Shown piece after piece: positions 34,231-43,045 of a stretch of DNA of 64,000 nucleotides. Below the pieces are notes generated by a model. That model did no database searches. It was given only the letters and a program-made list of their open reading frames with translations, and was not told the DNA's origin. The DNA is taken from NCBI RefSeq assembly GCF_026241895.1, contig NZ_JAPJIV010000025.1:1-64000 (forward strand), given 5' to 3'. Every line of letters starts with the position of its first letter. The stretch's first letter is position 1. The DNA is from Pseudomonas sp. RIT-562 (lineage in GTDB: Bacteria; Pseudomonadota; Gammaproteobacteria; Pseudomonadales; Pseudomonadaceae). The translations under genes were made by a program, and so were the position numbers.

Positions 34231-34419
34231 AAGAAAAAGGTCTGTAGGGGTCAAAATTCGAAGCCGCGTATTATGCCTAACTTGCGCCAAAATGCACGGA
34301 TCATCCGACCATATCTGTGTTTCTTGAGGTTTTCCTGCACGTTGGCCGGTTGATGAGAACTCTTCCGAAGCGCGCGTATTCCAAAATTGTTTAAAAACCT
34401 GACCGGCTAAACTGGACTC

Positions 34420-34564
34420 GGCGCAATACTGATCAATACTTCAACTGTCGACGGGACATCTCCCCCAAGTGTCGCGACGATAAAGGTACCAACGGACCGC
34501 GTATCTTTGTTTTACTCCTAATGGTCTTAACCCGGATTCACCCCCCAGAACCCGGGTTTTTTTT
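34420..34564 (+). ncRNA. rgsA: Probable RgsA small RNA
   Basis: A 340-bp gap between the tetR and tatD genes ends in a strong plus-strand terminator (aacccgg...cccgggtt then tttttt, 34529-34564) although no plus-strand gene precedes it. An RpoS-like -10 element, ccggctaaact, lies at 34404-34414. In P. aeruginosa the RpoS- and GacA-dependent sRNA RgsA (P16) lies in the matching position next to tatD. The 5' end is inferred from the -10, giving about 145 nt. I cannot compare it with a reference sequence here. Confidence 0.65.
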
Positions 34565-34573
34565 GCCTGCGAT

Positions 34574-35359
34574 TTAACCTTTCACGTGCGCCAACGGAAA
34601 CAGCCGCTTGAAATTCTCGGTGGTTTGCGCGGCCAATTGCTCGTAGGACGTCCCGCGCAACATTGCCAGAAATTCCGCTACCTCGCGCACGTACTGCGGC
34701 AGGTTTGGCTTGCCTCGATGGGGAATGGGTGCCAGATACGGCGAGTCGGTTTCCACCAGCAATCGATCAGCCGGGACCTTGCTGGCGACATCGCGCAGGG
34801 CATCGGCATTGCGGAAAGTGACAATCCCGGACAAGGAAATGTAATAACCCATGTCCAGGGCCGCTTTTGCCATCTCCCAGTCTTCGGTGAAGCAATGCAG
34901 CACCCCAGCCTGAGGCAGCGCGGCTTCGCGCAACAGATTCAAGGTGTCGGCGCGGGCGCCACGGGTGTGAATGATCACCGGCTTGCCGGTCTGCTGCGCG
35001 GCCTGCAGATGCAGGCGGAACGATTCCTGCTGCAACTCGGCCGCTTCCGGCTCGTAGTGGTAGTCCAGGCCGGTCTCACCGATGGCCACCACCCGCGGAT
35101 GGTTGAGTTCCTGCAGCAACCAGTCCAAAGCCGGGGCCGCACCCGGCTGGACATCCAGCGGATGCACGCCAACCGAGCAGTCGACGTCTTCGTAACGCTC
35201 GGCCAGGGCCTTGACGTCGGCGGCGTTGTCGACGCTTACGCCAATGCACAGGAAGTGTCCGACACCCCGCTCCCGGGCCGCATCCAGCGCGGCATCCAGT
35301 GAGCCGTTGTGCGCGGCGAGGTCGAGTCGATCAAGGTGACAATGGGAATCTACGAGCAT
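34574..35359 (-). CDS. tatD: TatD family metal-dependent hydrolase
   Basis: 261 residues. Metal-binding motif MLVDSHCHLD at the N-terminus, GETGLDYHY, PVIIHTRGA, LHCFTEDWEMA and VETDSPYLAPIPHRGK are TatD signatures. Family members are Mg-dependent DNases/phosphoesterases. It begins 14 bp after pilZ, without a strong ribosome site of its own, so coupling to pilZ is likely. Confidence 0.95.
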   Translation of the reverse strand: MLVDSHCHLDRLDLAAHNGSLDAALDAARERGVGHFLCIGVSVDNAADVKALAERYEDVDCSVGVHPLDVQPGAAPALDWLLQELNHPRVVAIGETGLDYHYEPEAAELQQESFRLHLQAAQQTGKPVIIHTRGARADTLNLLREAALPQAGVLHCFTEDWEMAKAALDMGYYISLSGIVTFRNADALRDVASKVPADRLLVETDSPYLAPIPHRGKPNLPQYVREVAEFLAMLRGTSYEQLAAQTTENFKRLFPLAHVKG

Positions 35360-35373
35360 AAAAGGGCTGCAAC

Positions 35374-35730
35374 TTACATCGTATGAGTGGGACGGTCGGA
35401 CTTCAGGGCTCCGGCCAGATGGGTTTCGATGCGACTGCGGGCGGTGTCGTCACCGTCATTGAACTGCACGCCGACACCGGCGGCGCGGTTGCCCTGGGCA
35501 CCTTTTGGCGTGATCCAGGTGACCTTGCCGGCGACAGGAATCTTCTCGGCTTCGTCCATGAGGCTGAGCAGCATGAACACTTCGTCGCCCAGCCGATAAC
35601 TCTTGTTGGTCGGAATAAACAGGCCGCCATTCTTGATGAAGGGCATGTACGCCGCATACAGCACCGACTTGTCCTTGATGGTCAGGGACAGGATGCCGTT
35701 GCGCGGTCCGGAATTGAGGGGTTCATTCAT
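35374..35730 (-). CDS. pilZ: Type IV pilus protein PilZ
   Basis: 118 residues, the length of P. aeruginosa PilZ (PA2960). PilZ fold: LSLTIKDKSVLYAAYMPFIK, GGLFIPTNKSYRLGDEVFM, PVAGKVTWITPKGAQGNRAA, GVGVQFNDGD. The classic RxxxR and D/NxSxxG c-di-GMP motifs are absent, as in founding PilZ, which acts by binding FimX and PilB. GGAGGT precedes the ATG. Confidence 0.93.
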   Translation of the reverse strand: MNEPLNSGPRNGILSLTIKDKSVLYAAYMPFIKNGGLFIPTNKSYRLGDEVFMLLSLMDEAEKIPVAGKVTWITPKGAQGNRAAGVGVQFNDGDDTARSRIETHLAGALKSDRPTHTM

Positions 35731-35762
35731 GCTGACCTCCACGGCTGATGTTCAAAGTCTAG

Positions 35763-36749
35763 TCACTTCTGGCCGGGCAAAGACGCCCATTGCACCAACA
35801 ACGCCTCGAGCAGTAATACTCTGTTCAGGTTGGCTTTGCTCATGACTTTCTGACGCTGGGCGAGGATCCAGTCCTGGATATTCAGGACTTTACCCTGGGC
35901 CGACTTCTGCGCCAGGTATTGAATCACTTTACGCATATCTGCCAGGCCGAGCCCTTCTTCATCCTGGGTCAATTGATAACGCAGGATCAGGCTGGACCAG
36001 TCGCAGAACCAGTCGAACAGCAATAACAGCGGAATCGCATTCCAGCCTTCGGCCAATTGCGTCGGCGACTGCTGTTGCTTGAGCAGTTTCTTCACCCCGT
36101 CGACCACCAGCGCCCGCTGCTCACGCACCCCTTGGGCCTGCAACTTGACCGCTGCCAGTGGCGAACCGGCGGCCAGGGTCAGCAGCTCCACGCGCTCCTC
36201 TTCGGAACAGTCGGGTAAGGTCTGCGCAAGCCAGGCCAAGCTCATGGCCTCGCCGGGCAGTGGACAGGCCTGCTGCACGCAACGGCTCTTGATGGTCGGC
36301 AACAGCCGACTGGTCTGGTGGCTGACCAGCAGCAGCACAGTGTCGCCGGAAGGTTCTTCAAGGCTTTTAAGCAAGGCGTTCGCGGCGTTGATGTTCATCG
36401 CCTCGACGGGCTCGATCAGCACCACTTTGCGCCCGCCCATCTGCGCGGTCTGCACCACAAAACTCACCAGCTCGCGAACCTGGTCGACCTTGATCGCCTT
36501 GTCCGCCTCTTCCGGTTCGAGGATGTAGTTGTCCGGATGGCTGCCGGCCTTGAGCAGCAGGCAGGATTTGCATTCGCCGCAGGCATCCTGGGCAGTCGGG
36601 CGCTGGCACAGCAGGCTGGCCATCAAGCGCTCGGCCAATGCGCGCTTGCCGATTCCGGCGGGGCCGTGCAACAGGTAGGCATGGGCGTGCTGCTTGCGAC
36701 CGGCCAGTTGCTGCCAGAGCGAGTCCTGCCAGGGATAGGCTTCAGCCAC
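35763..36749 (-). CDS. holB: DNA polymerase III subunit delta prime
   Basis: 328 residues from a GTG at 36749. AAA+ clamp-loader subunit: HAYLLHGPAGIGKRALAERL (Walker A-like), zinc cysteines in DACGECKSCLLL, DQVRELVSFVVQTAQ, NALLKSLEEPSGDT and SRC motif KSRCVQ. GGAG lies seven bases upstream. The start overlaps the end of tmk by eight bases. A longer open frame to 36941 exists but runs in tmk sequence and is rejected. Confidence 0.93.
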   Translation of the reverse strand: MAEAYPWQDSLWQQLAGRKQHAHAYLLHGPAGIGKRALAERLMASLLCQRPTAQDACGECKSCLLLKAGSHPDNYILEPEEADKAIKVDQVRELVSFVVQTAQMGGRKVVLIEPVEAMNINAANALLKSLEEPSGDTVLLLVSHQTSRLLPTIKSRCVQQACPLPGEAMSLAWLAQTLPDCSEEERVELLTLAAGSPLAAVKLQAQGVREQRALVVDGVKKLLKQQQSPTQLAEGWNAIPLLLLFDWFCDWSSLILRYQLTQDEEGLGLADMRKVIQYLAQKSAQGKVLNIQDWILAQRQKVMSKANLNRVLLLEALLVQWASLPGQK

Positions 36750-37374
36750 GGGCCAGCTCCAGCAGACGCGGGAGCAAGGCGTCCAGGGACTGCTGGACCT
36801 GCACCAGAGGTTGCGCAGCATCGACCCGCACATAACGCGCGGGATCGGCTTCAGCGCGCTTGAGGAACGCGCTGCGCACCGCATCGAAGAAAGTCCGGCC
36901 TTCCAGCTCGAAGCGATCGAGGCGGCCACGGGCACTGGCACGCGCCAGCCCGACTTCCACCGGCAGGTCGAAAATCAGCGTCAGGTCCGGGCGCAGGTCG
37001 CCCTGCACGAATGTTTCCAAGGTGGCAATACGCTCCAGGGACAGGCCACGGCCACCACCCTGATAGGCATAGGTGGAATCGGTGAACCGGTCACACAGCA
37101 CCACCGCCCCCCGGGCCAATGCCGGGCGGATGACTTCGGCCAGATGCTGGGCACGCGCGGCGAAAACCAGGAGCAGCTCGGTGTCCGGGTTCATGACTTC
37201 TTCGACCGGGGCCAGCAGCACTTCACGAATTCGCTCGGCCAGCGCAGTGCCGCCCGGCTCGCGGGTCAACACCACCTCGATACCGGCGGCACGCAGGCGC
37301 TCGGCCAGGTATTCGCGATTGGTGCTCTTGCCGGCACCCTCGGGGCCTTCCAGGGTAATAAACAAGCCAGTCAC
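36742..37374 (-). CDS. tmk: Thymidylate kinase
   Basis: 210 residues from a GTG start with AAGGAC upstream. P-loop ITLEGPEGAGKST, the DRF motif VLCDRFTDSTYAYQGGGRGL and the lid region ARGRLDRFE are present. Phosphorylates dTMP to dTDP. Lies 19 bp after mltG and overlaps holB, as in other Pseudomonas. Confidence 0.95.
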   Translation of the reverse strand: MTGLFITLEGPEGAGKSTNREYLAERLRAAGIEVVLTREPGGTALAERIREVLLAPVEEVMNPDTELLLVFAARAQHLAEVIRPALARGAVVLCDRFTDSTYAYQGGGRGLSLERIATLETFVQGDLRPDLTLIFDLPVEVGLARASARGRLDRFELEGRTFFDAVRSAFLKRAEADPARYVRVDAAQPLVQVQQSLDALLPRLLELARG

Positions 37375-37393
37375 AGGCAGTCCTTAGTCAGGG

Positions 37394-38623
37394 TCATTGC
37401 GGGCTTTGCGACGGGGCGGCGTCCGGTTCGGCGGCAGGCGCCGATGGCGACTCCTGCGGTGCTACCTGGGGCAAAGCCTCGGGATCAGGATTGGGCGACG
37501 CAGCGGGGATCGGCGCCTCGTCGACCGGGGTTACGGTATCGGGTGCTTCAGTTGCCGATGTTTCGGCGGGTGCTGTCCCAGGCGCAGCTGCCGGTGCCGG
37601 GCTGGACCGATAATCGGCGCGACGCTTGAGCTGGTATTCGCGCACTGCATTGTTGTGTGCATCCAGGTCGTCGGAAAAGACATGACTGCCATCACCACGG
37701 GCAACGAAATACAGGCTACTGCCAGACACCGGGTTCAAGGCCGCGTGAATCGCTTCGCGCCCGACCATGGCGATCGGAGTCGGTGGCAGGCCGGAAATCA
37801 TATAGGTGTTGTAAGGCGTCGCTTCCTTGAGATGGGCGCGAGTCAATTTGCCACTGTAGCGATCGCCCAGGCCGTAGATCACGGTCGGATCAGTTTGCAG
37901 GAGCATGCCCAGCGCCATGCGGCGCACGAATACCCCGGCAATCTGGCCGCGCTCTTGCGGCACGCCGGTTTCCTTCTCCACCAGGGAGGCCATGATCAGC
38001 GCCTGGTATGGGTCGGCGTAGGGCAGATCGGAGGCCCGCTGGTTCCATTCCCTGGCAAGCACCTCGTCGAGGCGCTCGTAAGCGGTCTTGAGCAGTTCGA
38101 GATCACTCATGCCGCGAACGAAACGATAGGTATCGGGAAAAAAACGCCCCTCTGGAAAAATCCCCGGGTGGCCGAGTTTTTCCATCACCTGGGCATCGCT
38201 CAAACCTTCGAGTGTCTGTTCGAGTTTTTCATCCTTGGCCAACGCCGCGCGGACCTGATGGAAATTCCAGCCCTCGACCAGCGTCACGCTGTATTGCACC
38301 ACGTCCCCGCGTTTCCACGAATCGATCAAACCTTCGACGGTCATGCCAGGCTGCATGCGGTATTCGCCGCTGTGCAGGGGTTGTCCGGCGAGGTTGAAAC
38401 GCCAGTACACACGAATCCAGAACGCATCCTTGATGACGCCTTCGGCTTCGAGTCGGTTGAAAGTGCGGGTGGGCGTCGTACCCTTGGGTACTTCAAGCAT
38501 TTGTTCCTGGGTGACGTTCAGCGACTGGTCCAGCGCAGAATGAATTTTCCAGGCAGAAGCGCCGAACAACAGCCCCGCCAGAACCAGTCCGGTTTCCAGC
38601 AGCAGCAAGAATTTACGTCTCAC
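37394..38623 (-). CDS. mltG: Endolytic murein transglycosylase
   Basis: 409 residues, GTG start. One N-terminal membrane segment (FLLLLETGLVLAGLLFGASA), LysM-like subdomain, and the YceG catalytic domain with Glu in IMASLVEKETGVPQERGQIA and SGKLTRAHLKEATPYNTYMI. A Pro/Ala/Ser-rich tail of about 65 residues follows the domain, longer than in E. coli MltG and probably disordered. Cleaves nascent glycan strands at the inner membrane. Three bases after the pabC... gene start region end, in the pabC-mltG-tmk-holB order. Confidence 0.93.
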   Translation of the reverse strand: MRRKFLLLLETGLVLAGLLFGASAWKIHSALDQSLNVTQEQMLEVPKGTTPTRTFNRLEAEGVIKDAFWIRVYWRFNLAGQPLHSGEYRMQPGMTVEGLIDSWKRGDVVQYSVTLVEGWNFHQVRAALAKDEKLEQTLEGLSDAQVMEKLGHPGIFPEGRFFPDTYRFVRGMSDLELLKTAYERLDEVLAREWNQRASDLPYADPYQALIMASLVEKETGVPQERGQIAGVFVRRMALGMLLQTDPTVIYGLGDRYSGKLTRAHLKEATPYNTYMISGLPPTPIAMVGREAIHAALNPVSGSSLYFVARGDGSHVFSDDLDAHNNAVREYQLKRRADYRSSPAPAAAPGTAPAETSATEAPDTVTPVDEAPIPAASPNPDPEALPQVAPQESPSAPAAEPDAAPSQSPQ

Positions 38624-38626
38624 GAA

Positions 38627-39442
38627 TCAAGCATCCAATAGCGCACGGGCAATGGTTTGGAGTTTACGGGTGAGCGGCCCAACCGGCCAGCTCAGTGCAG
38701 CATACGCGCGCACCGGCCAGATGCCGTAAACACTGTTACAGACAAAGACTTCATCAGCCCATTGCAGCTGTTCCAGGGTGATATCGATGATTTGCACAGG
38801 GATCGCCGATGACTCGGCTTGAAACAATATTTCAGCGCGCATCACCCCGGCGACTCCGCAACGCTGGAGATCGGCGGTGAGCAGCACGCCATCACGCACC
38901 AGAAACAGGTTACTGAACACGCCCTCGATCACCCGTCCGGCCTGGTCGAGCATCAGGCCTTCGGCGTGATCAGCGTCTTGCCACTCGGAGCGAGCAATGA
39001 CCTGCTCCAGGCGATTGAGATGCTTGAGACCGGCAAGCAAAGGCTGCAGGGACAGCCGGGTCGCGCAAGGGAACAGGCGCACGCCCTGCTCCGCGTGTGT
39101 CACCGGATACGTCGCAGGGGGATTGCCCAGCATGATGCGTCGCGCCGCAGCGACAGGGTCCGGTGCGTAGCCGCGAGCACTTTCGCCACGGGTGACGATC
39201 AGCTTGAGTACGCCATCACCGAGCGCCTGGGCATAGGCCTGCAGCTCGGTGCGCACCAGCACGCCATCAAGGTTGATAGCCAGGCGCTGGCATCCCTTGA
39301 GCAAACGCTCCAGGTGGCGGTCCAGCAACACCGGCTGGCCATTGCGCACGGCGATGGTCTCGAACAGACCATCGCCATAGGCCAGGCCGCGATCCTTCAG
39401 CGACAGAGCGTGCGCCGGCTGACCGTCGACCCAGCTGTCCAT
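38627..39442 (-). CDS. pabC: Aminodeoxychorismate lyase
   Basis: 271 residues. Fold-type IV PLP enzyme: DRGLAYGDGLFETI, PLP lysine Lys140 in GLKHLNRLEQVIAR, EGLMLDQAGRVIEGVFSNLF. Makes 4-aminobenzoate for folate. The start overlaps the fabF stop by one base (TGATG), so it is translationally coupled. Confidence 0.93.
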   Translation of the reverse strand: MDSWVDGQPAHALSLKDRGLAYGDGLFETIAVRNGQPVLLDRHLERLLKGCQRLAINLDGVLVRTELQAYAQALGDGVLKLIVTRGESARGYAPDPVAAARRIMLGNPPATYPVTHAEQGVRLFPCATRLSLQPLLAGLKHLNRLEQVIARSEWQDADHAEGLMLDQAGRVIEGVFSNLFLVRDGVLLTADLQRCGVAGVMRAEILFQAESSAIPVQIIDITLEQLQWADEVFVCNSVYGIWPVRAYAALSWPVGPLTRKLQTIARALLDA

Positions 39443-40686
39443 CAGCCAGCGAACCGGCGGAACACCAGCGAGCCGTTGGTACCGCCAAACCCGAAGGAGT
39501 TGGACAGCACCACATCGATATCCATGTTGCGCGCGGTGTGCGGCACAAAGTCGAGGTCGCAGCCTTCATCGGGTTCATCGAGGTTGATGGTCGGCGGCGC
39601 CACCTGGCTGTTGATCGCCAGCACACTGAAGATCGCTTCAACCGCGCCCGCCGCACCCAGCAGGTGACCGGTCATGGACTTGGTCGAACTGACGGCCAGT
39701 TTGTACGCATGCTCACCGAACACCGACTTGATCGCACAGGCTTCGGCAAGGTCACCGGCCGAAGTCGAGGTACCGTGGGCGTTGATGTACTGGACCTGGT
39801 CGCTGTTGATCTTCGCATCGCGCAAGGCGTTGGTGATGCAGCGGGCAGCACCCGCACCGTCGGCTGGCGGCGAAGTCATGTGGAACGCATCGCCACTGGT
39901 GCCGAAACCGATCAACTCGGCGTAGATGGTCGCGCCGCGAGCCTTGGCGTGCTCCAGTTCTTCGAGGACCAGGGCGCCCGCACCGTCGGACAGTACAAAG
40001 CCGTCACGGCCTTTGTCCCATGGACGGCTGGCACGGGTTGGCTCGTCATTGCGGGTCGACAGCGCCCGGGAGGCACCGAAGCCACCCATGCCCAAGCCAC
40101 AAGCGGCCATCTCGGCGCCACCGGCGATCATCACGTCGGCTTCGTCGTACATGATATTGCGTGCCGCCATGCCGATGCAGTGCGTACCTGTGGTACAGGC
40201 CGTGGCGATGGCGTAGTTGGGCCCCTGTGCTCCGAGGTGGATGGACAGGAAGCCGGAAATCATATTGATGATCGAGCCGGGCACGAAAAACGGCGAAATC
40301 CGTCGCGGGCCGGAATCATGCAGGGTACGGCTGGTTTCTTCGATGTTGGTCAGGCCGCCAATGCCCGAGCCCATGGCGACGCCGATGCGTTCGCGGTTGG
40401 CATCGGTGACTTCCAGGCCGGCATTTTTTACTGCCTGAAACCCTGCGGCCAGACCGTATTGAATGAACAGGTCGAGCTTGCGCGCTTCCTTTACCGACAG
40501 GTATTCCTCGACATTGAAGCCCTTTACCGAGCCGCCAAAACGGGTGGAATAGGCAGAAAGGTCAGTGTGTTCGATCAGACCAATGCCACTGCGGCCAGCC
40601 AGAATGCCCTGCCAGCTGCTCGGCACATCCGTGCCCAGTGGCGACAACATACCCATACCGGTGACTACGACGCGTCTACGCGACAC
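39442..40686 (-). CDS. fabF: 3-oxoacyl-ACP synthase II
   Basis: 414 residues, the usual length, from a GTG with AAGGAG upstream. Catalytic Cys164 in AIATACTTGTHCIG, histidines in INAHGTSTSAGD and SMTGHLLGAAG. Elongates acyl-ACP, including the temperature-regulated C16:1 to C18:1 step. An upstream open extension of 30 codons runs through the acpP-fabF hairpin and is rejected. Confidence 0.96.
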   Translation of the reverse strand: MSRRRVVVTGMGMLSPLGTDVPSSWQGILAGRSGIGLIEHTDLSAYSTRFGGSVKGFNVEEYLSVKEARKLDLFIQYGLAAGFQAVKNAGLEVTDANRERIGVAMGSGIGGLTNIEETSRTLHDSGPRRISPFFVPGSIINMISGFLSIHLGAQGPNYAIATACTTGTHCIGMAARNIMYDEADVMIAGGAEMAACGLGMGGFGASRALSTRNDEPTRASRPWDKGRDGFVLSDGAGALVLEELEHAKARGATIYAELIGFGTSGDAFHMTSPPADGAGAARCITNALRDAKINSDQVQYINAHGTSTSAGDLAEACAIKSVFGEHAYKLAVSSTKSMTGHLLGAAGAVEAIFSVLAINSQVAPPTINLDEPDEGCDLDFVPHTARNMDIDVVLSNSFGFGGTNGSLVFRRFAG

Positions 40687-40730
40687 AGCACTCTCCTTTT
40701 TCAAATGACGACTTTGCATCAGGCCTAAAG

Positions 40731-40764
40731 AAAAAACCGCACGCCATGAGGCAGTGCGGTTTTT
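40731..40764. terminator. Hairpin between acpP and fabF (attenuator)
   Basis: aaaaaccgcac and gtgcggttttt pair around an 11-base loop. On the minus strand it ends in a T-run, 30 bp past acpP, so it can stop part of the acpP transcripts. High acpP over fabF output is expected in this operon. Confidence 0.75.
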
Positions 40765-40793
40765 CCATGACAGCAAGCAACGACTACAAACTA

Positions 40794-41030
40794 TTACGCC
40801 TGGTGGCTGGTAACGTAGTCGATTGCAGCTTGTACAGTAGTGATCTTCTCAGCTTCTTCGTCAGGGATTTCGGTCTCGAATTCCTCTTCCAGAGCCATCA
40901 CCAGCTCAACGGTGTCAAGGGAGTCAGCACCCAGGTCTTCAACGAAGGAAGCGCTGTTAGTCACTTCTTCTTCTTTTACGCCCAGTTGCTCGGCAACGAT
41001 TTTCTTGACGCGCTCTTCGATGGTGCTCAT
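40794..41030 (-). CDS. acpP: Acyl carrier protein
   Basis: 78 residues, acidic. Phosphopantetheine attachment Ser37 in LGADSLDTVELVMALEE. Carrier for fatty acid synthesis with FabD, FabG and FabF encoded on both sides. AGGAG (in attaggagtg) precedes the ATG. It has its own promoter in the 191-bp gap after fabG and is followed by a hairpin. Confidence 0.98.
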   Translation of the reverse strand: MSTIEERVKKIVAEQLGVKEEEVTNSASFVEDLGADSLDTVELVMALEEEFETEIPDEEAEKITTVQAAIDYVTSHQA

Positions 41031-41082
41031 ACCTTGTTTTCACTCCTAATGGACAAATTCAGGCAGCTGGCCAGTGGGTAAG

Positions 41083-41110
41083 TGTATAGAAAGACTTTTC
41101 AGTTTTTCAA
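41083..41110 (-). promoter_or_regulatory. Candidate acpP promoter
   Basis: Minus strand: -35 TTGAAA (41105-41110), 16-base spacer, -10 TATACA (41083-41088). The -35 is part of a small hairpin (tttcagttgaaaaactgaaa). The 191-bp gap is AT-rich compared with its surroundings. Confidence 0.5.
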
Positions 41111-41221
41111 CTGAAAGCTTCACTCCTCTAACCCTGCAGCCCGATGCCTATAAATAGATTGCAGCTTTATAACGGATTTTAGACAGCTCGTATGACATTT
41201 TTTTGAAACAGTCCGTCACAT

Positions 41222-41965
41222 TTAACTCATGTACATCCCGCCGTTCACCGGGATTGTAGCCCCAGTAACGTAAGCCGCACCGTCGGATGCAAGAAAAGCG
41301 ACCACAGACGCGATCTCTTGTGCTTGTCCCAGACGGCCCAGCGGAATCTGCGTCTGCAAGGCTTCACGCTGCGCCTCAGGCAGTTCACGGGTCATATCGG
41401 TGTCGATGAACCCAGGGGCCACCGAGTTTACCGTAATCGAGCGCGAACCGACTTCACGCGCCAATGCACGACTGAAACCTTCCAGACCGGCCTTGGCGGC
41501 AGCGTAGTTTACTTGGCCTGCGTTGCCCATGGCACCCACAACCGAGCCAATACTGATAATTCGTCCCCAACGCGCCTTGGTCATGCCGCGCAAAACGCCC
41601 TTGGACAGGCGGAACAGACTGTTCAGGTTGGTATCGACGACGTCATGCCATTCGTCATCTTTCATCCGCATCATCAGGTTATCGCGGGTGATACCGGCGT
41701 TATTGACCAGGATCGCCGGCGCACCGAACTGTTCGGAGATGCTCGCCAACACCGCTGCCACGGACTCGTCACTGGTGACATTGAGTTCCAGGCCAGTGCC
41801 TTGGATGCCGTTTTCCTTCAGGGTAGCGGCAATGCGCTCGGCCCCGGCGGCGGAAGTCGCAGTGCCCACGACAATGGCGCCCTGACGACCCAGTTCCAGG
41901 GCGATAGCCTGGCCGATACCGCGGCTTGCGCCGGTGACCAGTGCAACTTTACCTTGCAGACTCAT
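41222..41965 (-). CDS. fabG: 3-oxoacyl-ACP reductase
   Basis: 247 residues. SDR: TGASRGIGQA, NNAGITRDNLMMRM, catalytic Ser in ISIGSVVG and Tyr154/Lys158 in VNYAAAKAG; C-terminal GATIPVNGGMYM. NADPH-dependent reduction in fatty acid elongation. AGGAGA precedes the ATG; 16 bp after fabD. Confidence 0.97.
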   Translation of the reverse strand: MSLQGKVALVTGASRGIGQAIALELGRQGAIVVGTATSAAGAERIAATLKENGIQGTGLELNVTSDESVAAVLASISEQFGAPAILVNNAGITRDNLMMRMKDDEWHDVVDTNLNSLFRLSKGVLRGMTKARWGRIISIGSVVGAMGNAGQVNYAAAKAGLEGFSRALAREVGSRSITVNSVAPGFIDTDMTRELPEAQREALQTQIPLGRLGQAQEIASVVAFLASDGAAYVTGATIPVNGGMYMS

Positions 41966-41981
41966 GCAAGCTTCTCCTGAT

Positions 41982-42920
41982 TCAGGCCAACGCTGCACGA
42001 GCGGCAGCGAAAGCGTCTGGGGTATTGAGGTTGGATGTCGCTACACCGTCGGCGCAACGTTTGTTCAGGCCAGCCAGTACTTTGCCAGGGCCGCACTCGA
42101 CCAGCTGGGTCGCGCCCTTGGCCGCCAGCGCTTGTACAGACTCAACCCAGCGCACTGGCTTGTACAGCTGCTCAAGCAGGTCGCGCTTGAGAGTTTCCAA
42201 GTCCGCCGGCACTGCTGCGCTGACGTTCTGCACTACAGGAATCTGCGGCGCCTGCCAGTCGATCGCGGCGATCGACTCGGCAAAACGCTCGGCTGCCGGG
42301 CGCATCAGCTCGCAATGGGACGGCACGCTGACCGGCAACGGCATGGCGCGCTTGGCGCCACGGGCCTTGCAGCCTTCGATAGCGCGCTCTACAGCGGCCT
42401 TGGCACCGGCGATAACCACCTGGCCCGGGGAATTGAAGTTGACTGCACTGACCACTTCACCTTGCGCCGCTTCGGCGCAGGCTGCCAGCACGTCGGCATC
42501 ATCCAGGCCGAGGATCGCGGCCATGCCGCCCTGCCCGGCCGGAACAGCTTCCTGCATCAGCTGGCCGCGGCGCTCGACGAGCTTGACCGCGTCAGCCAGG
42601 CTCAGGCTGCCGGCAGCAACCAGCGCGCTGTACTCGCCCAGGCTGTGACCAGCCACGTAGGCCGGACGCGCACCGCCCTCTGCCAACCACAGGCGCCACA
42701 GGGCAATCGAGGCGGTCAGGATGGCTGGCTGGGTCTTGTCGGTTTGATTGAGTTGTTCTTCCGGCCCTTGCTGGGTCAGCGCCCACAGGTCATAACCGAG
42801 AGCATCGGAAGCTTCTTTGAACGTATCAAGGACAACCGGATATTGCGCGCCCAACTCGGCCAGCATGCCGAGGGACTGCGAACCCTGTCCTGGAAAGACG
42901 AATGCGAGGGAAGCAGACAT
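41982..42920 (-). CDS. fabD: Malonyl-CoA:ACP transacylase
   Basis: 312 residues. FVFPGQGSQSLGM at the N-terminus, catalytic Ser93 in VAGHSLGEYSAL, and His in VSVPSHCELM. Loads malonate onto ACP. The start at 42920 fits the family; a long upstream open frame overlaps plsX and is an artefact. A 125-bp gap separates it from plsX and may hold a promoter. Confidence 0.96.
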   Translation of the reverse strand: MSASLAFVFPGQGSQSLGMLAELGAQYPVVLDTFKEASDALGYDLWALTQQGPEEQLNQTDKTQPAILTASIALWRLWLAEGGARPAYVAGHSLGEYSALVAAGSLSLADAVKLVERRGQLMQEAVPAGQGGMAAILGLDDADVLAACAEAAQGEVVSAVNFNSPGQVVIAGAKAAVERAIEGCKARGAKRAMPLPVSVPSHCELMRPAAERFAESIAAIDWQAPQIPVVQNVSAAVPADLETLKRDLLEQLYKPVRWVESVQALAAKGATQLVECGPGKVLAGLNKRCADGVATSNLNTPDAFAAARAALA

Positions 42921-43045
42921 GTAACAAGCCCCTAATGATCTTGTCGTCGGAGAATTGACGTCCCTCTTGGGGGACGCAAGAAACTGACAGTTGGATGGCC
43001 AATTGAACTGAGCGGTCACATTTAAGCATTGTCCGACGAAAACGC

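Noticed and set aside
36750..36941. Upstream extension of holB by 64 codons
   Set aside because: It overlaps tmk deeply. The GTG at 36749 has a good ribosome site, and conserved similarity begins there.
42957..42986. Stem gtccctcttgggggac between plsX and fabD as a terminator
   Set aside because: Short stem and no T-run. It would also cut the conserved operon; a local hairpin of unknown role is more likely.
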